A DNA stretch of 64,000 bases from Neobacillus driksii (GCF_013409995.1 NZ_JACCBX010000003.1:1-64000); one strand, 5' to 3'. Positions 8,404 to 18,298 are shown, counted from the stretch's first letter. Made by a program: numbers and translations. Notes: a model not told the origin generated them from the letters alone.

Positions 8404-9409
8404 GATTCTCACCCTTTCGCTCAGCCGATGCCTGTAACCTGTTCATCTTTTCTTGTCTTCTTTTGGCTTTACGCTTTTTCTCTTTAGAGTGTTCAATTAA
8501 TTTTGGAGCAGTTAAAGCAATAATAACAATAAGTGCTGTGATTACCTTCATATCGCCAGGGTCTAGGAATTCGACCCTTAGTGCCAATGTAACAACAATA
8601 CGGTAGATGATGGATCCTCCGATAACCGCAAGAGTCGCTCTAGCAATTGATTTGGTACCAAATAAGGCTTCACCGATAATAACAGAAGCTAACCCAATGA
8701 CAATCATCCCTATCCCCATGCCTACATCCGCAAATCCACCTTGCTGGGCAATTAAAGCTCCAGAAAAGGCAACCAGTGCATTGGATAACCCAAGTCCAAG
8801 GATGGTAAGGAGATTGGTATTGGCAGAGAAACTGCGAATCATTTGTTTATTGTTACCTGTCGCTCTAACAGCAAGACCAATTTCCGTTTGTAGAAATAAA
8901 TCTGTAAGCCATTTGATTACAAAGGTAACGATAATCATAAAAATTAAAATCCCCCATGTACCAGGAAGACTGTCTCCTAGACCAACCATCGTTAAAAGGC
9001 TGTTAAAAAAGGAATCGATACCGAGACTATCGAAAAATTCTCCAATTTTTGTAAAAGATGTTTCTGTATTCAAAAGAGGAATATTAGATCTACCCATGAT
9101 TCTAAGATTAATAGAATAAAGGGCAATCATCATTAAGATACCAGACAGCAAATTATTAATTTTTCCAAAAGTGTGGAGCAGTCCGGTCATACATCCTGCT
9201 GCAAAACCTGCAAATAATGCCAATATTGTGGCCAAAAACGGGTTCATACCACCCGCAATCAATACTGCTGATAGTGCTGCACCTGTAACAAAACTCCCAT
9301 CTACCGTTAAATCTGGAAAATCCAGAATACGAAAGGAAAGATAGACGCCCAGTGCCATAATCGCGTAGATGATACCTGCTTCAAATGATCCAAATATGGC
9401 TGTAAACAT
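8378..9409 (-). CDS. ABC transporter permease (TrpY-like)
   Basis: A 343-residue permease of the BPD_transp_2 (COG4120) type with about eight to nine hydrophobic segments and a basic C-terminal tail. LDFPDLTVDGSFVTGAALSA near the N-terminus is a recurring motif in this family. The ATG at 9409 is preferred over 9418 because AAAGGATG is then correctly spaced. It is translationally coupled to the downstream ATPase. The substrate is probably that of the TrpXYZ-like system, but no T-box or other aromatic-responsive leader is seen. Confidence 0.85.
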   Translation of the reverse strand: MFTAIFGSFEAGIIYAIMALGVYLSFRILDFPDLTVDGSFVTGAALSAVLIAGGMNPFLATILALFAGFAAGCMTGLLHTFGKINNLLSGILMMIALYSINLRIMGRSNIPLLNTETSFTKIGEFFDSLGIDSFFNSLLTMVGLGDSLPGTWGILIFMIIVTFVIKWLTDLFLQTEIGLAVRATGNNKQMIRSFSANTNLLTILGLGLSNALVAFSGALIAQQGGFADVGMGIGMIVIGLASVIIGEALFGTKSIARATLAVIGGSIIYRIVVTLALRVEFLDPGDMKVITALIVIIALTAPKLIEHSKEKKRKAKRRQEKMNRLQASAERKGENHAALKSDS

Positions 9410-9464
9410 TGAGATCATCCTTTCTTTAAGTCTATGTTCTTCATTAATTATTCCTATACAGTTA

Positions 9465-9499
9465 TGAAGGAGTCAGCCATTTTCGGAGCTGACTCCTTA
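9465..9499. other. Intercistronic hairpin between binding protein and permease
   Basis: AAGGAGTCAGC and GCTGACTCCTT are perfect 11-bp arms around a 10-nt loop. No strong T run follows on the minus strand, so it is more likely an mRNA-stabilising or partially attenuating hairpin than a full terminator. Confidence 0.6.
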
Positions 9500-9515
9500 C
9501 AATAACCTATGAGTT

Positions 9516-10511
9516 TTATTTTCCTTCGTAAAACTCTCCAAGTTCTTTCCACTCATCTTTTACTTCAAGCCCTTGTGCTTCTGCTGCTTTCTTGTTAATG
9601 ATAAGTGCTAAGCTGCTTGGTAATTCAACCGGAATTTCACTAGCCTTTTTATTTCCGCTTAGAATTTCAGCGGCCATTAAACCAGATTGATAGCCAAGAT
9701 CAAAGTATTCGAAGCCACTAGCTGCGACTGCCCCTTTTTTCATTGAATCTAGCTCACCCACAAACAATGGAATCTTTTTGCTGTTTGCAACCGATATGAC
9801 CGACTCAAGAGCTGAAACTACCGTATTATCTGTAGGAATATAGATGGCATTTACACGGCCAACCAAGGATTCAGCTGCCTGTTTCACTTCAGCAGAGGTT
9901 GAGACAGATACTTCCACAAGCTTAGCGCCCTTTGCTTCTGCTAACTTTTTCACTTCTTCCACTTGAACAACAGAATTTTGTTCACCGGAATTATAGATTA
10001 CGCCAATTTCCTTCGCTTTTACTTCTTCCGTAATAAAGTTAATTGTTTTAGCTGTTCCTTCCGGATGATTATCCGTTGTACCAGTAATATTATCGCCTGG
10101 CTGGTCAAATGACTTCACTAAGCCTGCACCCACAGGGTCAGTTACTGATGTAAAGATGATTGGAATCTCTTTCGTTGCATTCAGTGCACTTGTTGCACTT
10201 GGTGTTGCATTTGCAAAAATTAGATCCACTTTATCTCCAACAAAATTATCAGCGATTGTTTGAACATTATTCATGTCCGCTTGTGCATTTTGTTCGTCAT
10301 ATTCCACATTAATGCCTTTATCCTTTAAAGCCTTTTTAAACCCTTCTGTTGCTGCATCCAATGAAGGATGGGCTGCAAATTGGCTTATCCCAACTTTAAA
10401 TACCTTTTCCCCGTCTTTTTCCGCTCCCCCTGATGATTCCTTACTGCCACACCCCGCAAGCATGATCATTCCTGCAAGAGCAACAGACAATACTTTTGCA
10501 CCTTTTTTCAT
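9516..10511 (-). CDS. ABC transporter substrate-binding lipoprotein (TrpX-like)
   Basis: A 331-residue lipoprotein. The signal MKKGAKVLSVALAGMIMLAGC ends in the lipobox LAGC, and a Ser/Gly-rich linker follows. The body has the ABC_sub_bind (COG2984) periplasmic fold, with FKVGISQFAAHPSLDAA and IFTSVTDPVGAGLV segments. The family binds tryptophan, tyrosine or phenylalanine in characterised members. It is first in a three-gene operon whose position next to tyrosine catabolism suggests an aromatic ligand, but this is inference. Confidence 0.85.
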   Translation of the reverse strand: MKKGAKVLSVALAGMIMLAGCGSKESSGGAEKDGEKVFKVGISQFAAHPSLDAATEGFKKALKDKGINVEYDEQNAQADMNNVQTIADNFVGDKVDLIFANATPSATSALNATKEIPIIFTSVTDPVGAGLVKSFDQPGDNITGTTDNHPEGTAKTINFITEEVKAKEIGVIYNSGEQNSVVQVEEVKKLAEAKGAKLVEVSVSTSAEVKQAAESLVGRVNAIYIPTDNTVVSALESVISVANSKKIPLFVGELDSMKKGAVAASGFEYFDLGYQSGLMAAEILSGNKKASEIPVELPSSLALIINKKAAEAQGLEVKDEWKELGEFYEGK

Positions 10512-10570
10512 TTTTACATCCCCCAGTTTTTACATTTAATTTTCTAAAAATTTATTATATTATAAAAGTT

Positions 10571-10600
10571 ATTCTAGTATTTTTTCATAGTAAAAGTCAA
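10571..10600 (-). promoter_or_regulatory. Predicted sigma-A promoter of the ABC importer
   Basis: TTGACT (10600-10595) and TAGAAT (10576-10571) on the minus strand are separated by 18 bp and lie about 60 bp upstream of the lipoprotein start. Confidence 0.45.
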
Positions 10601-10685
10601 TAGAATTACATTAATTTATTTTTCTGCTTTAAAGCGACAAATTTCTTCATTCTGTTTTAATGGACATTTTTTATCACTATATATA

Positions 10686-10716
10686 AAAAAAGCCCTCGAT
10701 TTTCCGAGAGCTTTTA
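10686..10716 (-). terminator. Terminator after small ORF
   Basis: AAAAGCTCTCG and CGAGGGCTTTT (minus strand) form a hairpin followed by T residues, directly downstream of the 44-codon gene. Confidence 0.75.
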
Positions 10717-10732
10717 TCTAGTACCTAGCTAT

Positions 10733-10867
10733 TTATCTTGACCAATTTTCAGTTTGAGCTAATAATTTATCAATTTCTATTTTTTTTAATTTTTTTGTGA
10801 TTTTCTCAGATGTTAGATTTTCTGTAGATTCTAGTAACTTATCAATATCAATCATTGTTGTTTTCAT
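10733..10867 (-). CDS. Small 44-residue protein with two similar halves
   Basis: Not recognised. The ATG has a strong GGAGGT RBS 8 bp upstream, and a terminator follows the stop, so it looks like a real monocistronic gene. The product contains IDIDKLLESTEN (residues 6-17) and IEIDKLLAQTENWSR (residues 30-44), an internal duplication separated by a Lys-rich linker. It is probably helical and soluble with no signal peptide. It could be a regulatory or secreted small peptide; no function is assigned. Confidence 0.6.
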   Translation of the reverse strand: MKTTMIDIDKLLESTENLTSEKITKKLKKIEIDKLLAQTENWSR

Positions 10868-11118
10868 TATCTAACCTCCATTGTTTATTTACCACAGTAT
10901 TCGTACCATAGTAATCTTTTGTGGGGGTACAAGAAAAAGAATAACCCGAATGGTCAAGTCCCTATGTCTGTTGTTAGTATAGGTATGCTAATATTCATTG
11001 ATTATTCACAATTATTAGTTTTATCGGCATTTGTATTTTATTGTGTGGTTGGGGAATGTTGAATGGTTGTTTTTTCAATTCTTTGTACAAACTAATCCTA
11101 ATTGGGAGGTAAGACAAA

Positions 11119-11373
11119 TTGAAAATTAAAATTGTGGTAAGTTTTTTTATCTTTTCACTGTTACTATCCGCTGCATGGTTCCTGGACCAGCAACAAAATG
11201 GTCTGGAATTTAATAAGAGGAGCTCCCATTTAAATAGGCTCAATATAGTTCCTATGAATAATGATATAACTCCGCTGAATACAAATGTAAGCACTGAGAA
11301 CTCTAATGTACATTGGAAATTATACATGCCATTTAGACCAAGGGAATATGTTCGGATTATAGCCCCATCCTAA
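11119..11373 (+). CDS. Small protein with N-terminal hydrophobic segment
   Basis: An 84-residue protein of unknown function. The start is TTG at 11119, preceded by GGGAGGT at 8-bp spacing. The first 20 residues (KIKIVVSFFIFSLLLSAAW) form a signal or anchor segment and the rest is polar and Asn-rich. A bidirectional terminator follows. An overlapping frame on the other strand lacks an RBS. Confidence 0.5.
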   Translation: MKIKIVVSFFIFSLLLSAAWFLDQQQNGLEFNKRSSHLNRLNIVPMNNDITPLNTNVSTENSNVHWKLYMPFRPREYVRIIAPS

Positions 11374-11400
11374 GTATGGAAAATTAGCAACTCGTTATGT

Positions 11401-11435
11401 AAAAAGTGTTCCAAACGATTATTCGGAACACTTTT
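11401..11435. terminator. Bidirectional terminator, end of the mrp operon
   Basis: AAAAAGTGTTCC and GGAACACTTTT form a hairpin between the plus-strand small gene and the convergent mrpG end. Confidence 0.85.
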
Positions 11436-11444
11436 ATTATCATT

Positions 11445-11810
11445 TTAATCTACAGATGACTTTTCCAATACCTTTTTATTATATTCTTTCAAGTCATCTC
11501 TTACACTTTTATCCCAAAGTTTTACTCCTGAATTATAGGCTGCCCTGTTAATTAAATGACCGGAAATGGGGGAAGTCATAAAGAGGAAGACAATTCCTAA
11601 AATCAGCCTAGAATTAAAATGACCTTCAAGCGCATAAAAGTAAAGAAAAGTTCCCAATAGGATAGACATTACCCCTAATGTAGCAGCTTTTGAGGCGGCA
11701 TGGTTTCTCGTATATACATCAGGGAGTCTAATCACTCCAATTGTAGCAATGAGGCAAAATAGGGATCCAACTAAGATAAAGAATCCAATGAAAAAATCAA
11801 TGATTACGCT
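11445..11810 (-). CDS. mrpG: Na+/H+ antiporter subunit MrpG
   Basis: A 121-residue MnhG/MrpG protein with three membrane segments. [22 protein letters not shown] is the conserved MrpG core, and [14 protein letters not shown] follows. The GTG at 11810 is preferred because it gives the usual family length and start; the longer frame would run through the mrpF gene. It overlaps mrpF by 14 bp, as expected for a coupled last gene of the operon. Confidence 0.88.
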   Translation of the reverse strand, partial: SVIIDFFIGFFILVGSLFCLIATIGVIRLPDVYTRNHAASKAATLGVMSILLGTFLYFYALEGHFNSRLILGIVFLFMTSPISGHLINRAAYNSGVKLWDKSVRDDLKEYNKKVLEKSSVD

Positions 11811-12081
11811 CACGTTCGATAATAACCCCCTTTTCCAAATACTTAGCAAACGCCACTGTTCCAATAAAAGCAAGAATTCCAATTAAAAGAATGATTTCGA
11901 GAAAAGCATGAGAATTTAAAACAATTGATATCAATGCTGTAATGGCAACAAGATTCACACCAATAGCATCTAATGCAATCACTCGGTCTGCAACACTAGG
12001 ACCTTTTATAACCCGATAAATTAATCCAAGCATCGAAATGGAGCAGAATACCAAAGCTAAACGAATCATGATATCAATCAT
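11797..12081 (-). CDS. mrpF: Na+/H+ antiporter subunit MrpF
   Basis: A 94-residue MrpF with three hydrophobic segments and the conserved [20 protein letters not shown] motif. The ATG overlaps the mrpE stop (TAATG), which implies translational coupling. It is a small subunit of the hetero-oligomeric Mrp antiporter in the cytoplasmic membrane. Confidence 0.92.
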   Translation of the reverse strand: MIDIMIRLALVFCSISMLGLIYRVIKGPSVADRVIALDAIGVNLVAITALISIVLNSHAFLEIILLIGILAFIGTVAFAKYLEKGVIIERERNH

Positions 12082-12557
12082 TAGCTGCTCACCTCCAAAA
12101 TAGCCTTTTCAAAGGAATTCTTAATACTGTTAATCTCGTCTTCTATTTCCCCAATATTCATCGCATGAATAAAAAGGGTTTTATTATCTTCTGAAACATC
12201 AATGACTAAAGTACCTGGCGTTAATGTTATTAAACTTGAGAGTAAAGTGATTTGCCAATCCTTCGTTAAAACTGTGTCCATTGCAAAAATGGCTGGCCTC
12301 ATATCTAATTTAGGTTTTAATACAATTTTTACAATGGCTATATTGGACAAAATGAGTTCCTTAATAAAAATAAAAATCAGCTTTATAAAGGACCATAATC
12401 GAAATAAATAAAAACGGCTATGGGAGTAACGTCTGAACACAAATATGACAAGAAGTCCAAAAATATAGCCTTTTATAAAACTAATCGGATCATATGAAAC
12501 CTTAATAAACATCCATAAAAAGGCTAACACCACATTCAATAAAATTTGAAATGCCAA
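12081..12557 (-). CDS. mrpE: Na+/H+ antiporter subunit MrpE
   Basis: A 158-residue MrpE with N-terminal membrane segments and a C-terminal cytoplasmic domain. The motifs SLITLTPGTLVIDVSEDN and LFIHAMN are typical of the MNHE family. It starts at TTG with AAAGGAG about 9 bp upstream. It sits between mrpD (8 bp upstream) and mrpF (overlapping). Confidence 0.9.
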   Translation of the reverse strand: MAFQILLNVVLAFLWMFIKVSYDPISFIKGYIFGLLVIFVFRRYSHSRFYLFRLWSFIKLIFIFIKELILSNIAIVKIVLKPKLDMRPAIFAMDTVLTKDWQITLLSSLITLTPGTLVIDVSEDNKTLFIHAMNIGEIEDEINSIKNSFEKAILEVSS

Positions 12558-12564
12558 AACTTAT

Positions 12565-14052
12565 TCACTCCTTTAAGACAGCATCAATATATAAATTGGG
12601 ATTTATTAAGGTATGTGCTGCCTGAGTAATATACGGCAATATAGATTCAGTACCAATTCCGTAAAAAGCAGAAATTACTACTAAAATAACAGGAGCAATA
12701 AGCAATTGTTTTACAGGTGCTTTTTCCTCACCACTGTATATGCGGTCCTTTCCCCAAAAACCGTTAATAAAGATTTTCATAACTGAAAAAAGAACGAGTA
12801 AACTGGACATCAATGTAATGAAGCCGCCAATAAAACTCTCTCCCTCAAATCCTCCTTGCACAATAAGGAGCTTTCCAACAAAACCACTCAATGGCGGAAT
12901 TCCTGCTAGAGCTAATGAAGCGATAAAGAAAGTCCAGCCAAGTCCTGGATATCGGGTAATTAGCCCGCTCATATTTCTTAAGTTACTAGTTCCGGTAATC
13001 TTAATAACAATTCCTATTAGTAGAAATAATGCTGCTTTAATAATCATATCGTGAATCAAATAGTACACAGCACCTGATATCGAAGCGATGTTCATGACAG
13101 AAACCCCATACAAAATTACACCTACAGCGATGATGATATTATAAATAATAATGTTTTTGATATCCCAGTAAGCAATTGCTCCAATAACACCGAAAACAAT
13201 GGACAAAATCGCTAGAATGGATAGAATACCAAAAGCTTCTATATCATGATAAAAGAAAAGCGTATAGGTTCTTGTAATCGAGTAAACTCCTACTTTTGTC
13301 AATAAAGCACCGAAAAGTGCCAATACAGGCGTAGGTGGTGCGTAATAGGATCCTGGCATCCAAAAGTAGAGCGGGAAAATGGCTCCTTTTAATCCAAAAA
13401 CGATTAAAAACAAGACAGCAATAACTGTTAATATCCCTGGCATCCCATTTACACTAATTTCATTGATTCGACTAGAAATATGAGCCATATTTAAGGTGCC
13501 GACTACGGAATATAAGTAGGCAACCGCAATAACAAATAATGCCGATGATATGACATTGACAAGTAAATATTTAATGGATTCTCTAAGTTGTATCTTAGTT
13601 CCTCCAAGTACTAACAAAACATAGGAGGACATAAGCATAACCTCAAAGAATACAAAAAGGTTAAAGATATCCCCTGTTGTAAAAGCTCCGTTCACTCCAA
13701 CTAATAAAAAGTTAAAAACAGCATAGTAGTAATATTTTTCACGTTCTTCTCCAATCGATTTAAAGGAGTAAATTAAACAAACAAACGAAATAAGGCTAGT
13801 TGTAAGTACTAAAAGTGCTGAAAACATGTCAGATACTAAAGTAATCCCGAATGGAGCGTCCCAGCTACTCATATTAAGAAATTGTATCCCATCAGTGCGT
13901 ACCTTTTGTACAATTAATCCAGCAGCAATCATTGTACTTATTGAAGAAATGGTTGCTACAACGCGCTGACCTGTGATTCTTTTATTTAGAAAAATCAAAA
14001 TTACCCCAGTAAATAAGGGGATTAAAATAGGTAAAATGATTAAGTTAGTCAT
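12565..14052 (-). CDS. mrpD: Na+/H+ antiporter subunit MrpD
   Basis: A 495-residue NuoN/NuoM-like antiporter subunit with about 14 membrane segments. [17 protein letters not shown] carries the conserved membrane glutamate, and [20 protein letters not shown] and [15 protein letters not shown] carry the conserved Lys/His residues of the proton path. It overlaps mrpC by 8 bp. Confidence 0.93.
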   Translation of the reverse strand: MTNLIILPILIPLFTGVILIFLNKRITGQRVVATISSISTMIAAGLIVQKVRTDGIQFLNMSSWDAPFGITLVSDMFSALLVLTTSLISFVCLIYSFKSIGEEREKYYYYAVFNFLLVGVNGAFTTGDIFNLFVFFEVMLMSSYVLLVLGGTKIQLRESIKYLLVNVISSALFVIAVAYLYSVVGTLNMAHISSRINEISVNGMPGILTVIAVLFLIVFGLKGAIFPLYFWMPGSYYAPPTPVLALFGALLTKVGVYSITRTYTLFFYHDIEAFGILSILAILSIVFGVIGAIAYWDIKNIIIYNIIIAVGVILYGVSVMNIASISGAVYYLIHDMIIKAALFLLIGIVIKITGTSNLRNMSGLITRYPGLGWTFFIASLALAGIPPLSGFVGKLLIVQGGFEGESFIGGFITLMSSLLVLFSVMKIFINGFWGKDRIYSGEEKAPVKQLLIAPVILVVISAFYGIGTESILPYITQAAHTLINPNLYIDAVLKE

Positions 14053-14386
14053 CTTTTTCGGTTCCCCTCATTTCTTCCACATTATCAGTCCCCAGCTCTT
14101 GATAGGTTCGATAAGCCAATACTAAGAAAAACGCTGTTACTCCAAAGCTGATTACAATCGCTGTTAATATTAAGGCCTGAGGCAGTGGATCTGTATAATT
14201 CTCCGCATTTCCCCCTAAAATAGGAGCAGCTCCTCGTTTCAAACCACCCATCGTTAGAATAAGAAGATGAGCACCATGGCTTAATAGTCCAGTACCGACG
14301 ATAATACGTAATAGACTTTTTGAAAGCATTAGATAGGTGGCGGTCATAAATAGAATTCCAATTACAAATGCCATTAAGATTTCCAT
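14045..14386 (-). CDS. mrpC: Na+/H+ antiporter subunit MrpC
   Basis: A 113-residue NuoK-like subunit with three membrane segments. [16 protein letters not shown] and the loop [20 protein letters not shown] are the family signatures. RBS GGGGAGGA precedes the ATG, which overlaps the end of mrpB by one base. Confidence 0.93.
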   Translation of the reverse strand: MEILMAFVIGILFMTATYLMLSKSLLRIIVGTGLLSHGAHLLILTMGGLKRGAAPILGGNAENYTDPLPQALILTAIVISFGVTAFFLVLAYRTYQELGTDNVEEMRGTEKDD

Positions 14387-14811
14387 TATTCATCCTCCCC
14401 TATCGTTTGAATAATGGTCATTGTCACTCCGACAACAACAAAGTACACTCCTAAATCAAAAAGCGTTGCAGTATGAAGAGATAATTCACCAAGAAGCGGT
14501 AAGTGAACATCACCAAATGCATGTGTTAAAAACGGAACATTAAATAAAAGAGATCCCGCACTTGTTCCAATTGCAAATAGCAGCCCGATCGCCGTGAGAA
14601 TCCGGTAGTTTACTGGCAGTAATTCCTCAACCGTTTTAATATCATACGTAATTAATAAGAGTACAATCGCCCCGGCGGTCATGAGTCCTCCAATAAATCC
14701 ACCACCGGGGTAATAATGTCCTGCTGTAAAAATATAGACTGAGTACAGGACAATAAAGAAAAGAAGAACTTTTATCGCTGTTTCAAGTATGAGATTGTTT
14801 GTTTTTCTCAT
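14386..14811 (-). CDS. mrpB: Na+/H+ antiporter subunit MrpB
   Basis: A 141-residue MnhB with four membrane segments. [20 protein letters not shown] is the conserved MrpB motif. It overlaps mrpA by 4 bp and mrpC by one base, with a GGAGGAAAG RBS inside the mrpA end. Confidence 0.93.
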   Translation of the reverse strand: MRKTNNLILETAIKVLLFFIVLYSVYIFTAGHYYPGGGFIGGLMTAGAIVLLLITYDIKTVEELLPVNYRILTAIGLLFAIGTSAGSLLFNVPFLTHAFGDVHLPLLGELSLHTATLFDLGVYFVVVGVTMTIIQTIGEDE

Positions 14812-17213
14812 TCTTCTTTCCTCCTGTTCAATCTTAATTTGATCATGCTATAGATTCCTAACGAAGCAATGGCTAATACGGTAATTTCAAAGAGTGTATC
14901 AAAGCCTCGGAAGTCTACTAGAATGACGTTTACCATATTCTTGCCAGCAGCCTCTGTATACGTATTCTCCACATAGTACTGTGATATTGAGTCAAATAAT
15001 TTATTACTGTGAGCCGAAAGTGCGATTAGGGTTACCATTACACCTACCCCAACGGAGATAAGCGCATTCGTAAATCTAAATCTCATTCTTGTCTCAAACC
15101 TTCTCAATTTAGGTAAATGATAGAAGCACACCAAGAATAACGCGACCGAAATCGTTTCAATAACAAGCTGAGTTAGGGCTAAATCCGGTGCTCTAAAAAG
15201 AACATAGAATAAAGAAACCGTATAGCCAACAGCACCAAGCAGAATGATAGAAGTCATTCTTGATTTAGCAAAAAGAATGCAAATCGATGCCAGGACAACA
15301 AGAATGGCTAAGGCGACCTCGTAAACTCCTATCGAGGATACATTGCTTGTATCAAACGTAAAGGCATTCTTTCCAATTAGTGTAGCTGCAAGAATAACAA
15401 TAAAGAATGTAAATATATACACGAGATATGACCTTATGGATCCATTCATATAGGTATTGGTTACCTTATAGGGGACTGATTGCATACCTTCTATTAAGAA
15501 GTCATAAAATCGATTAAGAGCCAGTTTCTCTGGAACCGCCTTATAAATTTTTTTCCATTTAGCATGTGTTTTAAAAAGAATAATTCCTAAAATTATTACA
15601 CCGAGTGTCATGAACAGTTCAATGTTGGGTCCATGCCAGAATGAAATGTGAACCATAAATTCTTCTCCCGCCTCTAGTAGACTCGGAAGAATCGAAGCCA
15701 TCGCTGGTGAGATGAGACTATCAGATAAAAGATTTGGGAAAAAACCGAAAATAATCACAAGAGAAACTAATATAACTGGTGAAATTAGTAAACCCATTGG
15801 AGCTTCATGTGGTTTTTTATCAAGTTTGTCCGGCTGATACTTACCAGTAAATGTTTTAAAAACAAGAATCATGCTATAAACAAAAGTAAAGATGCTGGCA
15901 ATCCAAGCAAGCACCGGGAATAATATCCCCCATGTATTAAGATTAAATAGATCCATCTCCGTCACATGTACCATCGCTGTAAAAAACATCTCTTTACTTA
16001 AGAACCCATTAAATGGTGGAAGTCCTGCCATTGAGAATGCACCAATAATAGAAGTGGTAAACGTAATCGGCATAAAATGCATTAACCCACCCAATTTACG
16101 AATATCCCTTGTCCCTGTTTCATGGTCGATGATTCCAGCTGCCATGAACAGGCTACCTTTAAAGGTTGCATGATTGACTAAGTGGAAAATAGCAGCCGTT
16201 ACAGCTACCGTATAGATGTTTTCATCCAAAAATTCATAATGCAGAGCTGCAGCTCCAGCACCTAGCAATGACATAATAAGACCTAATTGGCTGACGGTAG
16301 AAAAAGCTAAAATTGCCTTTAAATCAGTCTGTTTCACCGCAAATATGGAACCCCATACCAAGGTAAGTATCCCGACACTTGTTACTAGCAAAAACCAAAG
16401 AAAATGTTCTCCGAATACCGGAGTAAATCGTGCTACTAAATATATTCCTGCCTTGACCATCGTTGCAGAGTGTAAGTAAGCACTCACGGGTGTAGGAGCT
16501 TCCATGGCATCCGGAAGCCAAATATAGAATGGGAATTGAGCAGATTTTGTAAACGCACCAAGTAAAATACAAACTAGTGCAGGATCAAATAATGCGTTGT
16601 TAAATATAGCATTCGCCTGAGATATCAATTCTGTAACACTAAAGGTTCCGGTCATAATGTAGAGAAGGATAATTCCTCCTAGCATGGCGAGGCCGCCAAA
16701 TACCGTTATAAGCATCGACTTTTGTGCACCATACCGAGATTTATCTCGTTCGTACCAGTAACCAATTAAAAGAAAAGATGAAAAGCTTGTTAGCTCCCAA
16801 AATCCATACATTACAATTAAGTTATCCGATAAGACAACTCCAAGCATGGCACCCATGAAGAGAAGTAAATATACATAAAAGTGGTTGAGCTTCTCTTTAT
16901 TCTTTGCTAGATAATAGATGGAATAAAGCACAACCAAGGCCCCAATCCCAGTGATTAGCAGGGCAAATAAAAGCCCAAGTCCATCGACTTTTGCAGTAAA
17001 TTTAATCCCTAAAGACGGGATCCAGTTAATCATTTCAATTAATGATCTCCCCCTCATCGTTTCCGGTAGGAAAGTGAGGAAATAGACGAACAATACAATA
17101 GGTATCGGCAGCACAAACCATCCTGCATGTATATGACGAAATATTCTGTAAAATAGCGGAATAAAAATAGAAAGAACCAATGGCGCTAAAATCGCTAAGT
17201 GTAGAGAAGACAT
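14808..17213 (-). CDS. mrpA: Na+/H+ antiporter subunit MrpA
   Basis: An 801-residue NuoL-like antiporter subunit, first gene of the seven-gene mrp operon. The NuoL-like part (residues 1 to about 500) contains FWELTSFSSFLLIGYW with the conserved Glu, GAFTKSAQFPFYIWLPDAM and HLVNHATFKGSLFM. The C-terminal extension (about 620-790) is the MrpA-specific domain with RAPDLALTQLVIETISVALF. The complex exchanges cytoplasmic Na+ for external H+, supporting alkali and salt tolerance. RBS AAGGAGG precedes the ATG. Confidence 0.94.
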   Translation of the reverse strand: MSSLHLAILAPLVLSIFIPLFYRIFRHIHAGWFVLPIPIVLFVYFLTFLPETMRGRSLIEMINWIPSLGIKFTAKVDGLGLLFALLITGIGALVVLYSIYYLAKNKEKLNHFYVYLLLFMGAMLGVVLSDNLIVMYGFWELTSFSSFLLIGYWYERDKSRYGAQKSMLITVFGGLAMLGGIILLYIMTGTFSVTELISQANAIFNNALFDPALVCILLGAFTKSAQFPFYIWLPDAMEAPTPVSAYLHSATMVKAGIYLVARFTPVFGEHFLWFLLVTSVGILTLVWGSIFAVKQTDLKAILAFSTVSQLGLIMSLLGAGAAALHYEFLDENIYTVAVTAAIFHLVNHATFKGSLFMAAGIIDHETGTRDIRKLGGLMHFMPITFTTSIIGAFSMAGLPPFNGFLSKEMFFTAMVHVTEMDLFNLNTWGILFPVLAWIASIFTFVYSMILVFKTFTGKYQPDKLDKKPHEAPMGLLISPVILVSLVIIFGFFPNLLSDSLISPAMASILPSLLEAGEEFMVHISFWHGPNIELFMTLGVIILGIILFKTHAKWKKIYKAVPEKLALNRFYDFLIEGMQSVPYKVTNTYMNGSIRSYLVYIFTFFIVILAATLIGKNAFTFDTSNVSSIGVYEVALAILVVLASICILFAKSRMTSIILLGAVGYTVSLFYVLFRAPDLALTQLVIETISVALFLVCFYHLPKLRRFETRMRFRFTNALISVGVGVMVTLIALSAHSNKLFDSISQYYVENTYTEAAGKNMVNVILVDFRGFDTLFEITVLAIASLGIYSMIKLRLNRRKEE

Positions 17214-17559
17214 ACCAAAACCTCCTTATTTCTGAGTTACCAACCCTTTGATTGTCAGTTAACTATAGTTTTCAAGTAAAGCTCTTCTTTATCATTCCAC
17301 CTCTCGATTTTTTCATTTGTTTTCCATTTCAATTTTTTAAATACAAAAAGAGCCTGTCACTTAGGGACATAGTAATCCCTTGGTGACAGGCTCCTCCAAA
17401 AATCGTTTTTATTTATTTACATAATGTTAACATGACTTTATTTTCTATTCAATGGTTTTTTTATTTAAAAATTTTACCACCCATGTACTTCGTCCAAGCT
17501 TTTCAACTCTTTATTTCATAAAATGAAGTTAGATAACGTTCGGTGGAGGTGGAGAAGGA
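17214..17559. other. Intergenic region upstream of mrpA and yjcZ-like gene
   Basis: A 346-bp divergent intergenic stretch. Apart from the minus-strand terminator-like hairpin at 17350-17393 it is AT-rich and contains no gene or RNA family I recognise. Confidence 0.5.
17350..17393 (-). terminator. Terminator-like hairpin upstream of mrpA
   Basis: GAGCCTGTCAC and GTGACAGGCTC are perfect arms, with an additional inner AGGGA/TCCCT pairing. On the minus strand it is followed by TTTTTG. It lies 137 bp upstream of the mrpA start with no minus-strand gene before it, so it could be a leader attenuator. Confidence 0.65.
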
Positions 17560-17661
17560 ATGAGTCAACAAGGTGGTAACAACAAGGCTTTTGCATTAAT
17601 TGTTGTATTATTTATTCTTTTAATTATTGTCGGATCTGCATTTATTGGCGGCGGATATTAA
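17560..17661 (+). CDS. YjcZ-family small sporulation protein
   Basis: A 33-residue protein, too short for most gene callers. A polar Gly/Asn start is followed by [19 protein letters not shown] and IGGGY, the hallmark of the YjcZ/YhbN-type small membrane proteins found in spore formers. The RBS is GGTGGAGAAGGA. A strong terminator follows. The role of the family is poorly defined. Confidence 0.85.
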   Translation: MSQQGGNNKAFALIVVLFILLIIVGSAFIGGGY

Positions 17662-17674
17662 TCAATAAGAATCG

Positions 17675-17705
17675 GGCTTCAGCATTTAGGTGCTGAAGCC
17701 TTTTT
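17675..17705 (+). terminator. Terminator of the YjcZ-like gene
   Basis: GGCTTCAGCA and TGCTGAAGCC are perfect arms with a 6-nt loop, followed by TTTTT. Confidence 0.9.
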
Positions 17706-17776
17706 AAATAATTTGTTGTATCTTCAGTTAAACTATCTGTATGATAGTAACATTACTACAAATATTGGAGGCACCT

Positions 17777-18253
17777 ATGCTTACTTTTAACGAAAAATTA
17801 GCCATAATTGAATCATTTCCTGAACTAGAACGAAAAGACGTCTCACTTAAACGTGTTAATTTCCAGCTGCCAAACAGCGCATCTGACAAAAAAAATGTTG
17901 TCTATCATCTTCATCCAAATGGAAACGGATTTGTTTATGCAGGAAACCTACATTCCTATCAAACAGATGATAAAGGAATGGTGAATATTCGTGACTTTTC
18001 TGCGGATGAATTACAGAAATTGATTAAGGAGTCGATTGAATCCTTATTACCTGTAGAAAAATCACTAGCAGAAGAAGCGATTATAGGTAATCAGGTGGAA
18101 GAACGCTGGATGGACGACGAAAAACATCATCTAATCGTAATCAATGAAAACGATACTTGGAATATTTACTTTGGATTAAACCTTGAAGAAAGCTTCGACA
18201 CCTACGGTGAAGCAGAAGAGTTTTTAAAAGAGGAAGGCTTCCGTCGGGTATAG
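17777..18253 (+). CDS. Conserved hypothetical protein (158 residues)
   Basis: Not recognised with confidence. The ATG at 17777 is used because GGAGGCACCT directly precedes it; a longer frame from 17741 lacks an RBS. The product is soluble and acidic, with no signal peptide or membrane segment. It looks bipartite: a region with VVYHLHPNGNGFVYAGNL (about residues 41-58) and a C-terminal part with WNIYFGLNLEESFDTYGEAEEF. It is monocistronic with its own terminator. Confidence 0.7.
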   Translation: MLTFNEKLAIIESFPELERKDVSLKRVNFQLPNSASDKKNVVYHLHPNGNGFVYAGNLHSYQTDDKGMVNIRDFSADELQKLIKESIESLLPVEKSLAEEAIIGNQVEERWMDDEKHHLIVINENDTWNIYFGLNLEESFDTYGEAEEFLKEEGFRRV

Positions 18254-18269
18254 TACATATTTTCTTTCA

Positions 18270-18297
18270 AAGCTGTGCAAGTAGCACAGCTTTTTTA
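18270..18297 (+). terminator. Terminator
   Basis: AAGCTGTGC and GCACAGCTT with a 5-nt loop, followed by TTTTT. It also separates the convergent HD-domain gene. Confidence 0.85.
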
Positions 18298-18298
18298 T

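Noticed and set aside
10995..11327. 110-codon minus-strand ORF opposite the small signal-peptide gene
   Set aside because: No RBS; the plus-strand frame has a well-placed GGGAGGT and a terminator.
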